Positions 17,146 through 26,183 of a stretch of 64,000 bases of DNA are shown here, in pieces. The notes under the pieces were generated by a model. It was not told the origin of the DNA, ran no database searches, and was given only the letters and a program-made list of their open reading frames with translations. Origin of the DNA: Sphingomonas_D zeicaulis. GTDB taxonomy: Bacteria > Pseudomonadota > Alphaproteobacteria > Sphingomonadales > Sphingomonadaceae. The stretch covers positions 1 through 64,000 of the forward strand of contig NZ_JBNPXQ010000003.1 in NCBI RefSeq assembly GCF_050433225.1, written 5' to 3'. The translations under genes and the position numbers were made by a program. How positions within the stretch are numbered: position 1 is the stretch's first letter; each line of letters starts with the position of its first letter.

Positions 17146-17908
17146 CGGAAGGCCATGCCGCTCCTCCGGATCCTGCGGGCTCCACAGCCTCAGCTTCATC
17201 GGGCACGCTGGACGCGTCGCGCCGCCCATCCCTTACCATCCACGCCTATGCGCATGACCTTGCCTCCCTGCGAGGCCCACCAGCGCAAAAGCCGGGTGTT
17301 AAGAACATGCTTGAGACATGCGCTGACGCCTTTGGTCCTCGCGGACTTGGACATGCGCGCCAGCCACCCGGCAACGATTGCTGCCCTGGTTCCAACATCA
17401 AGCGAGGTTCTTAAGCCTCGGCGCCGTCATCCGGCGCGGGCGGAACCTGAAAGAGCTGATCCATCAGCGCAACCCGGTTCGAGCCGATACATCCAGAATG
17501 ACATTGTTTTCTCCCTGCGCTTCATCGTCCTTGTTCGCGTTCCCGCTGCGCAGGCGACATCACCGCGCAGCTCATTGGCACTCGGGATTCAAGCCCTTGC
17601 TGCCTGGCCAATCCGCCCCTCTATCGCTGGGAGGAAAGCGAGGATCGTGCAAACTCGGCAGCCATGGAAGAAAGGTAGACCTTTTTACCTCAGCGCGTTG
17701 CAGCGATTCGCCGGTGTCAGAACCGGCAGGGTCCGCAGCCTGCGAAGCCGCACATCCTCGCGGCAGCCAACGATATCTGGGCAGCCGCAAGGGCGGGATG
17801 ATCGGGGCGGCTCAGGCATCGCCGCGCATCGCGCGACTTCCAGAAGAATGCTTGCGCGTGCACAATGGAAGCGCCGCGGCGCGGCCGCGCGCCGACGGTT
17901 GAGAGGGT
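17146..17908. other. Long intergenic region
   Basis: About 760 bp with no convincing gene on either strand. It separates the lasso signalling arm from the AddAB-like operon and contains copy 1 of the direct repeat (17469-17530). The right part has a mixed composition without clear coding bias. It looks like a junction between separately acquired segments. Confidence 0.6.
17469..17530 (+). repeat. Direct repeat, copy 1
   Basis: Bases 17469-17504 are identical over 36 bp to 33455-33490 (core GGTTCGAGCCGATACATCC). Similarity continues through TTTTCTCCCTGC and TTCATCGTCC, for about 60 bp. Left of the repeat the two loci differ at once. On the minus strand both copies carry AGGGAGAAAA followed by an ATG and the codons MSFWMYRLEPGC, so the repeat could be a duplicated gene start. 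In this copy that frame stops after 25 codons. Confidence 0.8.
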
Positions 17909-17914
17909 ATGCGC

Positions 17915-20611
17915 ATGAATCTCGTTTTCGGCATGGCCTGCGATGGCCCGACCTGGCCCGACTTCCCAGGCGACGCCGATGGCGTCTTCGGCTCGGACGT
18001 GGTCGGACCGAATGGTCTCGTCGGCGCGATCGAGACAGTGCTCGGGCTCACCGCCCCACGTCGTTCGCAGGCGGCGCGCGTCGCCCGCTACGTCGCCAAG
18101 ATGCGCCCCGCGATCGAAGCGGCGCCCGATCTGTTCTTCGCCTCGTCCGCCCGGCTCGACCTTTGGGCGACTGCAAGCACGCTGCTCAGATGGCGCGACG
18201 AGCTGGTCGGCGCGGGCTGGAACGAACAGCCGGTCGGCAGTGCCCGGATCGATGCGCTCGCCTCGCTCGTCGCCGACGGCGATCCGGTTCCCGCAGGGAT
18301 CGACGACCGCGTCGCCGCCCTCCGCCGGGCCCTGACCGCCCGCCCCAAGCTCCCGATCGCGTCGATCGAACTCATCGAGCCTCGCGATCTGCTGCCGCCC
18401 GGATGGCGCAATCTCATCAACGCTCTCGAGGCGTGCAGCGTCGCCGTCGTCGATCGCCCCGACCCGTCGCCGGACGCGGACGGCGATCTCGGGCGGGTCC
18501 AACGCTTCCTCGTTGATGGCAAGGTCGAAGGGCTTGCCGGCGACGGCAGCCTGGCGTTCGTGGAAGCCGATACCGCCCTCACCGGCGCGGAAGCATTGGC
18601 CGAGTGGCTCGTGCACGGCTCGGAGGAGGAGTTGCATGGCACCGTGGTCGTCAGTACCGGCGGCGACACCGCTCTCCTCGATCTTGCCCTACAAGCGCGC
18701 GGACTGCCGGCGCTTGGCCAGTCGGCGGCTTCGCCCTGGCGTGGCGCGCTACAGGTGCTGCCGCTCGCGATCGCCGTGGCGTGGGCGCCGTTCGACGCCC
18801 GGGCGCTGCTTGATCTCCTGCTGCTGCCGCGCCCCCCTGTGCCGCGACGGATCGCCCGCAGGCTCGCCAATGCACTCGGTCGCGAGCCGGGTATCGGCGG
18901 GTCGGAGTGGAAGGCGGCGTGGGAGACGATCGAAGACGGCCTCGCGGCCGAGGTGGCGAGCGGCGAGATCGACCGCGAGAAAGCGGATCGCCGTCTCGCC
19001 GGATGGCGCGAATGGACGACCGGGGGTCTTTACCGCCGCGACGCGGGCATACCCGCCGAGGCGGTTCGCGGCATCGCCGGACGCGTCCAGGCATGGGCCC
19101 TCGAACTCGACGCCGGGTCGGGCGATCCGCTGCTGCTCGCCGCCGCGGGTGCCGCTAGCGCGCTGATCGAGGCGGTCGACCTCGTGGAACTCGAAATGGT
19201 TCCGGCGCTTCTCCTCGAGCGCATGCTGGACCAGGTGACGGCGGAGGGCGCGCAGAACCCTGACCATGTAGCCACGGCCGGAGGGCTTCGCTGCGTGCGG
19301 CATCCCAGCGCGATCTGGTCGAAGGCGCCGCGGCTGCTGTGGTGGGACTTCAAGGGACCGGGCGAGCGGGTATCCTCATCGCCCTGGTCCATTGTCGAGA
19401 TTGCCGCGCTCAATTCGGCGGGCTGCGTGCTCGAGACGACGGCCGACGCCGCGCGCCGCGTCGCGCGAAGCTACGCGAACGCCGTCCTCATGGCTGGCGA
19501 GCGAGTGATGCTGGTCACGCCCGCGTTCACCGGCACGGCGCAGGCAACCAGCCACCCGCTTGAACACCAGCTGCAGCCGGTTGTGGCCAAAGCGCGGCCG
19601 CTCGTGACGTGGGACGCCGAGCGGCTCCTCCAAGAGGCGGATCACCTCCTCCTCGGCCGGGATCTGCGTCGCGAGCGGATCGAAGTCGGACAGCCGCCGA
19701 CGCAGAGGGCGACTTGGACGATCCCTGAAGGCGTGAAGAGCAGGCTCGCCGCGCGCACCGAGAGCGCCACGAGCTTCGAGCGCCTCGTCGAATGCCAGAT
19801 GCGCTGGCTGATGATCGACGTGATGAAGTTGTCCCGCGGCCGTGCGGCGGAAATCCCGGACGCCAACCAGCTTCTCGGAAACCTCGCCCACGAGCTCGCG
19901 AACACCGTGATGCGACCGGGCGAGGCGCCGGATCCGGAGCAGGTGCTGGCGGAGGTCGCGGAGCGGTTCGACGCCACGGTGGATGCCATCGCATCGCCGC
20001 TCCGGCGGCCGGAGCACGCGAGCGAACTCGCCGCGGCCAAGGTGCGGGTGCCGCAGGCGCTCGCGAAGCTCGCAGGCATGCTGCGCGACCGAAATGCGGA
20101 GGTCGTCGGAACCGAGCTAGAACGGGACCGCACTTTCGCCGACGGACTTTCGGTCGCAGGCCGCCTCGATCTCCTCGTCCGCCATCCGGGCCAAGGTCTC
20201 GGGGTCGTAGACCTGAAGTGGAGCCGGAGCGCCACGCGCCGCCGCACCGAGCTAGCTGAAGGGCGGGCGCTGCAGCTCGCCACTTACGGCGAACTTGCGG
20301 ATCCGGCCGCGAGCGTGTCCGCCGAAGGCGCCTACTACCTTCTCGCACAACGGCGGATGATTGGGCTGGCCGGCAGCTTCCTTGCCGACGAGGAAATCGC
20401 CTCGGACCACACCCTCGCCGAGACATGGGACGCCCTCGCCGGGACGTGGCGCATCTGGCGCGACCTCACACTCACCGGCACGCTCGTCGCGTCGGGAACA
20501 GACAATGCCGCGGACCATCTGCCCGCCGACCTGCCGATCGCACCCGGCACAGAGCCATGCCGCTACTGTGAGCTGACCGGCCTGTGCCGCGTCGTCGAGG
20601 AGGACATCTGA
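17915..20611 (+). CDS. AddB-like PD-(D/E)XK nuclease with Fe-S motif
   Basis: 898 residues from the ATG at 17915, with GAGAGGG nine bases upstream; an ATG at 17909 is too close to that site. The N-terminal two thirds resemble a degenerate helicase fold without a Walker A loop. The C-terminal third is a RecB-type nuclease: GRLDLLV followed by GVVDLKWSRS gives the Asp and DxK residues. One Cys (VECQMRW) upstream and three at the end (PCRYCELTGLC) form the four-Cys iron-sulfur pattern of AddB and Cas4 nucleases. It overlaps the AddA-like gene and probably forms a complex with it, acting on DNA ends. Confidence 0.8.
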   Translation: MNLVFGMACDGPTWPDFPGDADGVFGSDVVGPNGLVGAIETVLGLTAPRRSQAARVARYVAKMRPAIEAAPDLFFASSARLDLWATASTLLRWRDELVGAGWNEQPVGSARIDALASLVADGDPVPAGIDDRVAALRRALTARPKLPIASIELIEPRDLLPPGWRNLINALEACSVAVVDRPDPSPDADGDLGRVQRFLVDGKVEGLAGDGSLAFVEADTALTGAEALAEWLVHGSEEELHGTVVVSTGGDTALLDLALQARGLPALGQSAASPWRGALQVLPLAIAVAWAPFDARALLDLLLLPRPPVPRRIARRLANALGREPGIGGSEWKAAWETIEDGLAAEVASGEIDREKADRRLAGWREWTTGGLYRRDAGIPAEAVRGIAGRVQAWALELDAGSGDPLLLAAAGAASALIEAVDLVELEMVPALLLERMLDQVTAEGAQNPDHVATAGGLRCVRHPSAIWSKAPRLLWWDFKGPGERVSSSPWSIVEIAALNSAGCVLETTADAARRVARSYANAVLMAGERVMLVTPAFTGTAQATSHPLEHQLQPVVAKARPLVTWDAERLLQEADHLLLGRDLRRERIEVGQPPTQRATWTIPEGVKSRLAARTESATSFERLVECQMRWLMIDVMKLSRGRAAEIPDANQLLGNLAHELANTVMRPGEAPDPEQVLAEVAERFDATVDAIASPLRRPEHASELAAAKVRVPQALAKLAGMLRDRNAEVVGTELERDRTFADGLSVAGRLDLLVRHPGQGLGVVDLKWSRSATRRRTELAEGRALQLATYGELADPAASVSAEGAYYLLAQRRMIGLAGSFLADEEIASDHTLAETWDALAGTWRIWRDLTLTGTLVASGTDNAADHLPADLPIAPGTEPCRYCELTGLCRVVEEDI

Positions 20612-23600
20612 TGACCGATCACCCGATCGCCGCGGTGGTCGCCTCTGCCGGTGCCGGCAAGACCTTTCGCGTCGTCAGCGACATCGCTGCCGAGGTGGAG
20701 CGCCGCGATCCGGAGGAGATCGTCGCGACCACCTTCACCATCAAGGCGGCCGACGAACTCCTCAAGCGCTCGCGCGCGAAGCTCTTCGAGACTGGCCGGT
20801 CCGATCAGGCCGCCCGCCTCCTCGGCGCGCGTTTCGGCACGGTGAACGCGGTCTGCGGCCAGATCGTCGCCGAACACGCGCTCGCGCTCGGACGTTCGCC
20901 GCGCGCGGAAGTGATCCCCGAGGGCAGCCACGGTCATGTGTTCGCGATCGCCGCTGACGCGGCGATCGAGCGCTACGCGCCGCTGCTCAATGCCCTCGGG
21001 GAAGCGATGGGACATCTCGAACCGAAGTTCGGCGGAGAGGCGGCCGCATCCGACTGGCGCAAGAGCGTCCGCCGCATCATCGAGCTGGCGCGGTCGAACG
21101 GCATCGCAGCCAGCGACCTGATCGCGTCGGCCGATCGTTCGGTCGCGACGTTCCTCAATCTTCTGCCCGAGCCAGCGAAGGACGGCGCGCGCCTCGACGC
21201 CGATCTCGGCGACGCCATCGCCGCGGCGGTGGCCGCTATACCCGAGGTGTTCAGCAAGACGGCCGACAAGACCGTCTCGCAGCTTCGCCAGACCTCGTCG
21301 GCGCTCCGCCGAAAGGAGCGGATCGGATGGCCGGAATGGGCGAGGCTCACCAAGTGCGTGTGCGCGAAGAAGGACGGGCAAATCCTCACGGATGCGCTCG
21401 AGGATGTGAATCGGGCGGCGTCGCGCCACCCGGAGCATCCGCGGCTGCGCGACGACTGCTCGACGTTCATCCGGACTGTCTTTGCGTGCGCCGCCGAAGC
21501 GCTCTCCGCCTACCAGTCGCACAAGGCAGAGCGTGGTCTCGTCGACTTCATCGACCAGGAGGCGCTGGCGCTTAAGGCGCTAGGCCTGCCAGACGTGCGC
21601 GAGCGTCTGGGCGAACGCATCGGCAGGCTCTTCGTCGACGAGTTCCAGGACTCGAGCCCGCTGCAGCTCGCCATCTTCACCTCGCTTGCACCACTCGTGG
21701 ACGCAAGCACTTGGGTCGGCGATCCCAAGCAGGCGATCTACGGCTTTCGCAATGCGGACAGCGCCCTCACGCAGGCTGCGATGAAGGGCGTCGCCGCCCA
21801 GTCCGACGCCGCTCCCGATCTGCTCTCGCGCTCCTACCGGAGTCGCAAGGGTATCGTCGAGCTGGTCAACGCCGCATTCGAGCCGGCGCTTGCGGCGATG
21901 GGTCTCGATCCGGCGGAGCACGCCTTCTCGGGGACGGCGCGCTCGGAGACCGGGTTTACCCGCGCTCCGATCGACGTATGGTGGCTCGAAGGCAAGCTCG
22001 AGCTCCAGTTCGCAGCGCTCGCGGAAGCGATCCGGGAGGCGGTCGCTCCGGACACGCCGTGGCTCGTCGTGGATCGCGACGGCGCGGTGCGCCCGATGCG
22101 GGCCGGTGACGTCGCGGTGCTGTGCCGCAACGGCACCGACATTGAGAAGGCCGGCGCCGCACTCAGCGCGCTCGGATTGAAGGTCGCGGTCGAACGCAAA
22201 GGTCTCGCGCGGACGCCGCACGTCGAGCTGGTCATGGCGGCGTATCGCTTCGTGGCCGACTCGGCCGACAGCCTCGCGCTCGCGGAACTGTCCCGCTTTC
22301 TATCCGAAGACCCGCAATCCGCCGCATGGTTGCAAGCGCTCGGTGACGACGAGCCACGACAGGCGCTGGCGTCTACCGTGCCGATCGTGCCCCATCTGGA
22401 CGCCCTGCGGGAACGCATCCTGTCGCTGAAGCCTTCGGATCTCATCGACGCCATCGCTCTTCTTCCGGAGGTAACGAGGCGTATCGAGTCCTGGGGTGAC
22501 GTGATTGCGCGCATCGACGATCTCGAGGCGCTCCGAGGCTTTGCGCGCGACTACGAAGCGAACTGCTCAGGCGCCGGCGTGCCGGCGACCCCTTCAGGCC
22601 TCATCCTCGCGCTCGCCAGCGAGGACCCGGCTCGGCCGCGCAGCCTGCGCGACGACGCGGTCAACATCATGACCTATCACGGCGCTAAGGGACTGGAGTG
22701 GCCGTGCGTGGTACTCACGGGTCTGGGCAAGGCTCCACGCCCGCGGCTGTGGGAACCAGTTGCCGAGGCGGAGGGTGAGATCGACTGGCGCAATCCGCTT
22801 AGCGGTCGCTGGATCAGGTTCTGGCCTTGGCCCTATGGAAGCCAGGAGAAGGACGTTCATCTCGACGCCAGTGGCCCCGCCTCGCCGCTCGGCATGCAGG
22901 CGGCGGTCCGCGCGCGGGACGAGGAGGCGCGCCTACTCTACGTCGGAATGACGCGCGCGCGCGACCAGCTCGTGCTGGCGCCGCCCGCCAAGGGTCCACT
23001 CGGCTGGATTTCGGTGCTCGACGGCGCCGGCGGTTCGCATATGCAGCTGCCGCGGTCAGACGGGCAGTCGATCACAACCGGCGATGCGTCCTTCGGTGCC
23101 GGGGTGGCGACCCTAGCTGCTGCGGCGGAACCCGAACAGCGCGTGGTAGCTCCGTCCTTCGTGCGCGTGGCCAGGCCGCCCGTTGAGCGGGCCGAACTCT
23201 ACTGTCGCCCGAGCTCGAGAGGCGCGCACGCCGAATACCGCGTCGTCGAACGCGTGAAGCTCGGGCCGCGCATCCCGTTCACCGGCTCGCCCGACATGCG
23301 GATGCTGGGTGAGGCAATGCACGCGATAGTGGCGGCGGATCGCGGTGACGAGCCGCACGACGCGCGACTGGAACGCGCGCAGGCGATCCTCGGGCGGTGG
23401 GGAGTGCATCAGATCGCTGCCTCCGACGCGGTCGGCACCTGCGACCGGCTCTGGTCAGAGGCAGCGAAGCGGTGGCCGGATGCCGCCCTGCAACGCGAGT
23501 GCCCTGTGGCGGCCCGTATCGGCGACCAACTCGTCAGGGGACGCATCGACCTCCTCGTCGAGCGAGCCGAGGGGTTCGCGATCGTCGACCATAAGTCCTT

Positions 23601-23772
23601 CCCGGGTGCGTCCGACAGCTGGGAGGCGCGCGCGATCGTCCATGGTGCGCAACTCGACCTCTATGCGGAGGCGCTCGCCAGGGCCCGGCCAGGAACGGCA
23701 AGCGAGCTTTGGGTGCATATGCCGATCGTCGGCGCACTCCTCCGGATCGAGCGCGTCGGAGGGGCAGGCTGA
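20611..23772 (+). CDS. AddA-like UvrD helicase with C-terminal nuclease
   Basis: 1053 residues; the start overlaps the preceding stop (TGATG). Helicase motifs are intact: ASAGAGKT (11-18), LFVDEFQDSS for Walker B, VGDPKQAIYGFRNAD, MTYHGAKGLEWP and RLLYVGMTRARDQ. The C-terminus has RIDLLVERAEGFAIVDHKSF, a PD-(D/E)XK nuclease. Together with its neighbour this gives a two-nuclease helicase like AddAB, which processes double-strand ends in recombination. A copy on a mobile island, with an added exonuclease, suggests a defence or mobile-element role rather than housekeeping repair, but this is inference. Confidence 0.88.
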   Translation: MTDHPIAAVVASAGAGKTFRVVSDIAAEVERRDPEEIVATTFTIKAADELLKRSRAKLFETGRSDQAARLLGARFGTVNAVCGQIVAEHALALGRSPRAEVIPEGSHGHVFAIAADAAIERYAPLLNALGEAMGHLEPKFGGEAAASDWRKSVRRIIELARSNGIAASDLIASADRSVATFLNLLPEPAKDGARLDADLGDAIAAAVAAIPEVFSKTADKTVSQLRQTSSALRRKERIGWPEWARLTKCVCAKKDGQILTDALEDVNRAASRHPEHPRLRDDCSTFIRTVFACAAEALSAYQSHKAERGLVDFIDQEALALKALGLPDVRERLGERIGRLFVDEFQDSSPLQLAIFTSLAPLVDASTWVGDPKQAIYGFRNADSALTQAAMKGVAAQSDAAPDLLSRSYRSRKGIVELVNAAFEPALAAMGLDPAEHAFSGTARSETGFTRAPIDVWWLEGKLELQFAALAEAIREAVAPDTPWLVVDRDGAVRPMRAGDVAVLCRNGTDIEKAGAALSALGLKVAVERKGLARTPHVELVMAAYRFVADSADSLALAELSRFLSEDPQSAAWLQALGDDEPRQALASTVPIVPHLDALRERILSLKPSDLIDAIALLPEVTRRIESWGDVIARIDDLEALRGFARDYEANCSGAGVPATPSGLILALASEDPARPRSLRDDAVNIMTYHGAKGLEWPCVVLTGLGKAPRPRLWEPVAEAEGEIDWRNPLSGRWIRFWPWPYGSQEKDVHLDASGPASPLGMQAAVRARDEEARLLYVGMTRARDQLVLAPPAKGPLGWISVLDGAGGSHMQLPRSDGQSITTGDASFGAGVATLAAAAEPEQRVVAPSFVRVARPPVERAELYCRPSSRGAHAEYRVVERVKLGPRIPFTGSPDMRMLGEAMHAIVAADRGDEPHDARLERAQAILGRWGVHQIAASDAVGTCDRLWSEAAKRWPDAALQRECPVAARIGDQLVRGRIDLLVERAEGFAIVDHKSFPGASDSWEARAIVHGAQLDLYAEALARARPGTASELWVHMPIVGALLRIERVGGAG

Positions 23773-24464
23773 TGCGCCTCAGGGTGGTGGATCTCGAGAC
23801 GACGGGAATGGAGCCACCGGCGGAAATAGTGGAGTTCGGATACAGCGATGTGCTTCTAAACGCGGGAGCCGCGTCAATCACTCCGCCCGTCGCGTGGCTC
23901 TACCGACCGCTGAACGGCATCCCGCCCGAGACAATGGCGGTCCATCATCTTACGCCAGCCGACTTCCACCCGGAGATGGCTCCGGCGACGCCCGGACACA
24001 TGCGCGCCGCTCTCGCGCACGGTGGAGCCCCGGACGTGCTGGTGGCGCACAATTGCGCCTTCGAACGCAAGTTCCTCAGGTCCGACGTGACCGGAGCGAC
24101 ACCCTGGATCTGCACCTACAAGGCCGCGATGCACGTCTGGCCCGACGCACCGAAGCACGGCAACCAGGTGCTGCGATACTGGCGCGGACTGTCGCTGGAT
24201 CCTGCGCTGGCGATGCCGCCGCACCGCGCGGGACCGGACGCCTGGGTCACCGCTCACCTCCTTCTGGAACTGCTGAGGGTGGCATCGGTCGAGCAGATGG
24301 TCGCGTGGAGCGAGCAGCCGCGACCGATGCCGACGCTGCCGTTCGGAAAGCATCGAGGCGCCACCTGGCCCGACGTTCCGGCTGATTATCTCCAGTGGAT
24401 GGTAGGGCAGGACATGGACCCCGACGTGCTGTGGCACGCACGGGCGGAGCTGGCTCGGCGTTAG
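23772..24464 (+). CDS. DEDDh 3'-5' exonuclease (DnaQ/ExoX-like)
   Basis: 230 residues, overlapping the helicase stop (TGATG). The exonuclease residues are visible: VDLETTG (Asp, Glu), HNCAFERKFL (Asp position replaced within the Exo II block), and HRAGPDAW with the final His and Asp. The C-terminus (LPFGKHRGATWPDVPADYLQ) is a DUF3820-type tail found in exodeoxyribonuclease X relatives. As third gene of the operon it likely acts with the AddAB-like pair on single-stranded ends. Confidence 0.8.
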   Translation: MRLRVVDLETTGMEPPAEIVEFGYSDVLLNAGAASITPPVAWLYRPLNGIPPETMAVHHLTPADFHPEMAPATPGHMRAALAHGGAPDVLVAHNCAFERKFLRSDVTGATPWICTYKAAMHVWPDAPKHGNQVLRYWRGLSLDPALAMPPHRAGPDAWVTAHLLLELLRVASVEQMVAWSEQPRPMPTLPFGKHRGATWPDVPADYLQWMVGQDMDPDVLWHARAELARR

Positions 24465-24510
24465 GAGGGGTCGGTACATAAAACGGACCCAGATATACGC
24501 TAACGTAGAC

Positions 24511-24580
24511 GGGTGTCGGCAAACCTCCGGATGCAGGTTCCCGTACAGCCGATCAAAGCGATAGGGTTTGCCGTACACCC
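24511..24580. repeat. Imperfect inverted repeat in an intergenic gap
   Basis: GGGTGTCGGCAAACC (24511-24525) is the near-perfect inverted copy of GGTTTGCCGTACACCC (24565-24580), with a single extra base in the right arm and a 39-nt spacer. It could be a long-stemmed RNA, a recombination site or an operator. It does not match the attC end consensus. Confidence 0.6.
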
Positions 24581-24706
24581 TGTGATCTCGTGGGCAGCTT
24601 GCCGGATGGTCAGGGCGATCCAGACGGAAAACATGTGTTTTGCGGCAGGCTTCCCGCGTGGCCGCCGAGTTTGCTAGACCGCCCGTTGAGGGCGGAGCGC
24701 AACAGG

Positions 24707-25177
24707 ATGATCAATGACGTCACCGACACTTGGCGCAAGCCGAGGGCAACCGGAGGAGGCATTTACGTCCTGCGGGGTAGCGTAGAGGATTACCACGAAA
24801 TCGTGCGGGTAGGCGTCGCCGGCGTTCGGAAAAGTAAGACCGGCATCTATGGCCGTCTGAACCGCCACACGAAACGTTGGTCGGGTAAACTGACATTAGG
24901 TACGCATGAGTGCCAGCCATTCGATCTAATCCGAGCGTGGGAACTGCCGGACTGGACTACGGACGAACTCGCAAGCGCCGAGCATTGCCTCTACCGCGCT
25001 TTCGCGGTTCGCTTTCGGCGACGTATGACCGGGTTGCCAGACCACTCCCTCTTCGTCGTTCCTCCAGCCGCTGCACAAGCTCTGGCCGGGGCGCTGACGC
25101 AGGTCGGTTCTGACCTGCGCGCTATCGATGTGCTCAGGCTGACCGCGTCCCGCTCACCGATGCGACTGATTTGTTGA
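24707..25177 (+). CDS. GIY-YIG-like protein
   Basis: 156 residues from the ATG at 24707; the frame is open further upstream but without coding character. The N-terminus reads GGGIYVLRGS, then VRVGVAG and GIYGRLNRHTKRW, which fits the GIY...YVG-like core and following Arg helix of GIY-YIG nucleases. A Glu in ASAEHCLYRAF could be the metal ligand. It is a possible small nuclease beside the AddAB-like operon, separated from it by 242 bp with an inverted repeat. Confidence 0.55.
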   Translation: MINDVTDTWRKPRATGGGIYVLRGSVEDYHEIVRVGVAGVRKSKTGIYGRLNRHTKRWSGKLTLGTHECQPFDLIRAWELPDWTTDELASAEHCLYRAFAVRFRRRMTGLPDHSLFVVPPAAAQALAGALTQVGSDLRAIDVLRLTASRSPMRLIC

Positions 25178-25184
25178 TCGCGGA

Positions 25185-25260
25185 CAGGAAGGTCCTCGAC
25201 CCGCATCCTGAGCTTCGCACCGATCCGCGCGAAGCTGTAGACCATCTGCTCAGCAAGGTG
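25185..25260 (-). pseudogene. Tyrosine recombinase remnant
   Basis: On the minus strand, MVYSFARIGAKLRMRVED closely matches MVYSFARIGAALRMRVED of the recombinase at 26184-27134, around its first catalytic Arg. At DNA level 25191-25245 aligns with 26612-26668. The rest of the gene is missing. It marks an older or duplicated integrase scar. Confidence 0.75.
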
Positions 25261-25338
25261 GATCGTCAGGAACTCGCCGATTACAGGTTCGGCGATCCCG
25301 GGCAAATTATCGAGGAAGCGGAAAGCTGGCTGAATGAA

Positions 25339-25363
25339 GAAGGGCGGGTTTACCCCGCCCTTC
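25339..25363. terminator. Bidirectional hairpin terminator
   Basis: GAAGGGCGGG, loop TTTAC, CCCGCCCTTC; a perfect 10-bp stem with T-rich flanks (CGTTTAA on the right, TTCATT on the minus side). It ends 8 bp before the stop of the leftward gene 25371-25823, so it probably terminates that gene. Confidence 0.7.
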
Positions 25364-25370
25364 CGTTTAA

Positions 25371-25823
25371 TCAGTCAATCTTGAAATGCCGCCGCAGCGA
25401 GCGGAACGTTTTTTCCGAAACGGCATAGTGGCCATAGCCACGCTCGGCATTTTCCTCGGACTGCCAGTCGTCCCAAGTGAACAGGTAGGCATGCTTGTCG
25501 CCGGTGACGGTCCGGGTCCGCTTGGTAACACGGCCCTGAAAGTGACCGTAATTTTCGATTCCCGCCTCGTTGAGCAGGTTCGCCGCGATCACCGGACCGT
25601 GCTCGGCAATCACCCGGAGCCCCGCGACAGTCTGCTCGGAGCAGCCCTCGATAAACTCCTTCACCTCGTCGGGAGTCAGGTTCACCACCTCGTCCCAATC
25701 AAAGCCTTCCATGTCGTACTCGGGCACCGGACTGGCGGCTCCGCTTAGCAGGGTAGCGATTATATCCTGTAGCGATGCGGGCTTGAGCTTGCTAAGGTCT
25801 TTGCGATTCATGATGATCTTCAT
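25371..25823 (-). CDS. Hypothetical protein
   Basis: 150 residues from the ATG at 25823, which has GGAG upstream; a longer frame from 25871 is less likely. The protein is acidic in its first half (MEGFDWDEVVNLTPDEVKEF) and has TKRTRTVTGDKHAYLFTWDD and GYGHYAVSEKTFRSLRRHFK near the end. I do not recognise a family. There are no membrane segments or signal peptide. It stands alone, upstream of a terminator, and base composition is less GC-rich than its neighbours, consistent with transfer. Confidence 0.6.
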   Translation of the reverse strand: MKIIMNRKDLSKLKPASLQDIIATLLSGAASPVPEYDMEGFDWDEVVNLTPDEVKEFIEGCSEQTVAGLRVIAEHGPVIAANLLNEAGIENYGHFQGRVTKRTRTVTGDKHAYLFTWDDWQSEENAERGYGHYAVSEKTFRSLRRHFKID

Positions 25824-26183
25824 GGCACACTCCAGTAGGTCAGATTGACGTTTGAGGCGGTGAAGTTCCATTTCACCGCCTCAATGGCGCTTTTGATAAA
25901 TTCTTTTGACATGGTCAAGTGGATTTTTGGCGGCTTGAAAATTTTTTGATAGGGTGAAAGGCTCAGGAGGAACGCTAACGCTTGGCGCTCTGCTCAATCT
26001 GGTTGCCTTAATTGCAGTTTTGTCCGGCTACTCCACCAGCAAGGTAACGATATCCCGACTTCCCCAGCCCCTATGTGGTCTGGCGAGACCACCGCCCCCG
26101 CTTCGAGGCATATCAGGGAAACACAGGCCTCGGCGATGCGCCCGATCTTCGGGCTCCATGGTGGCGGGACTACCGGGCGCCAA
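25824..26183. other. Intergenic region, partly AT-rich
   Basis: Holds the upstream region of the leftward gene 25371-25823, including the AT-rich stretch 25880-25960 that probably contains its promoter, and then the end of the recombinase gene. No gene is seen in it. Confidence 0.5.

Noticed and set aside
17469..17504. A tRNA gene suggested by GGTTCGAGCC
   Set aside because: The T-arm-like core has no acceptor, anticodon or D-arm pairing around it in either copy.
16534..18516. A 660-residue open frame on the plus strand spanning the sigma factor and the AddB-like gene
   Set aside because: It crosses the sigma factor gene antisense and the AddB-like gene in the wrong frame. No family resemblance and low-complexity Arg-rich end.
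24511..24580. An integron attC site
   Set aside because: The arms are palindromic but the ends do not match the RYYYAAC/GTTRRRY core, and no integron integrase is present.
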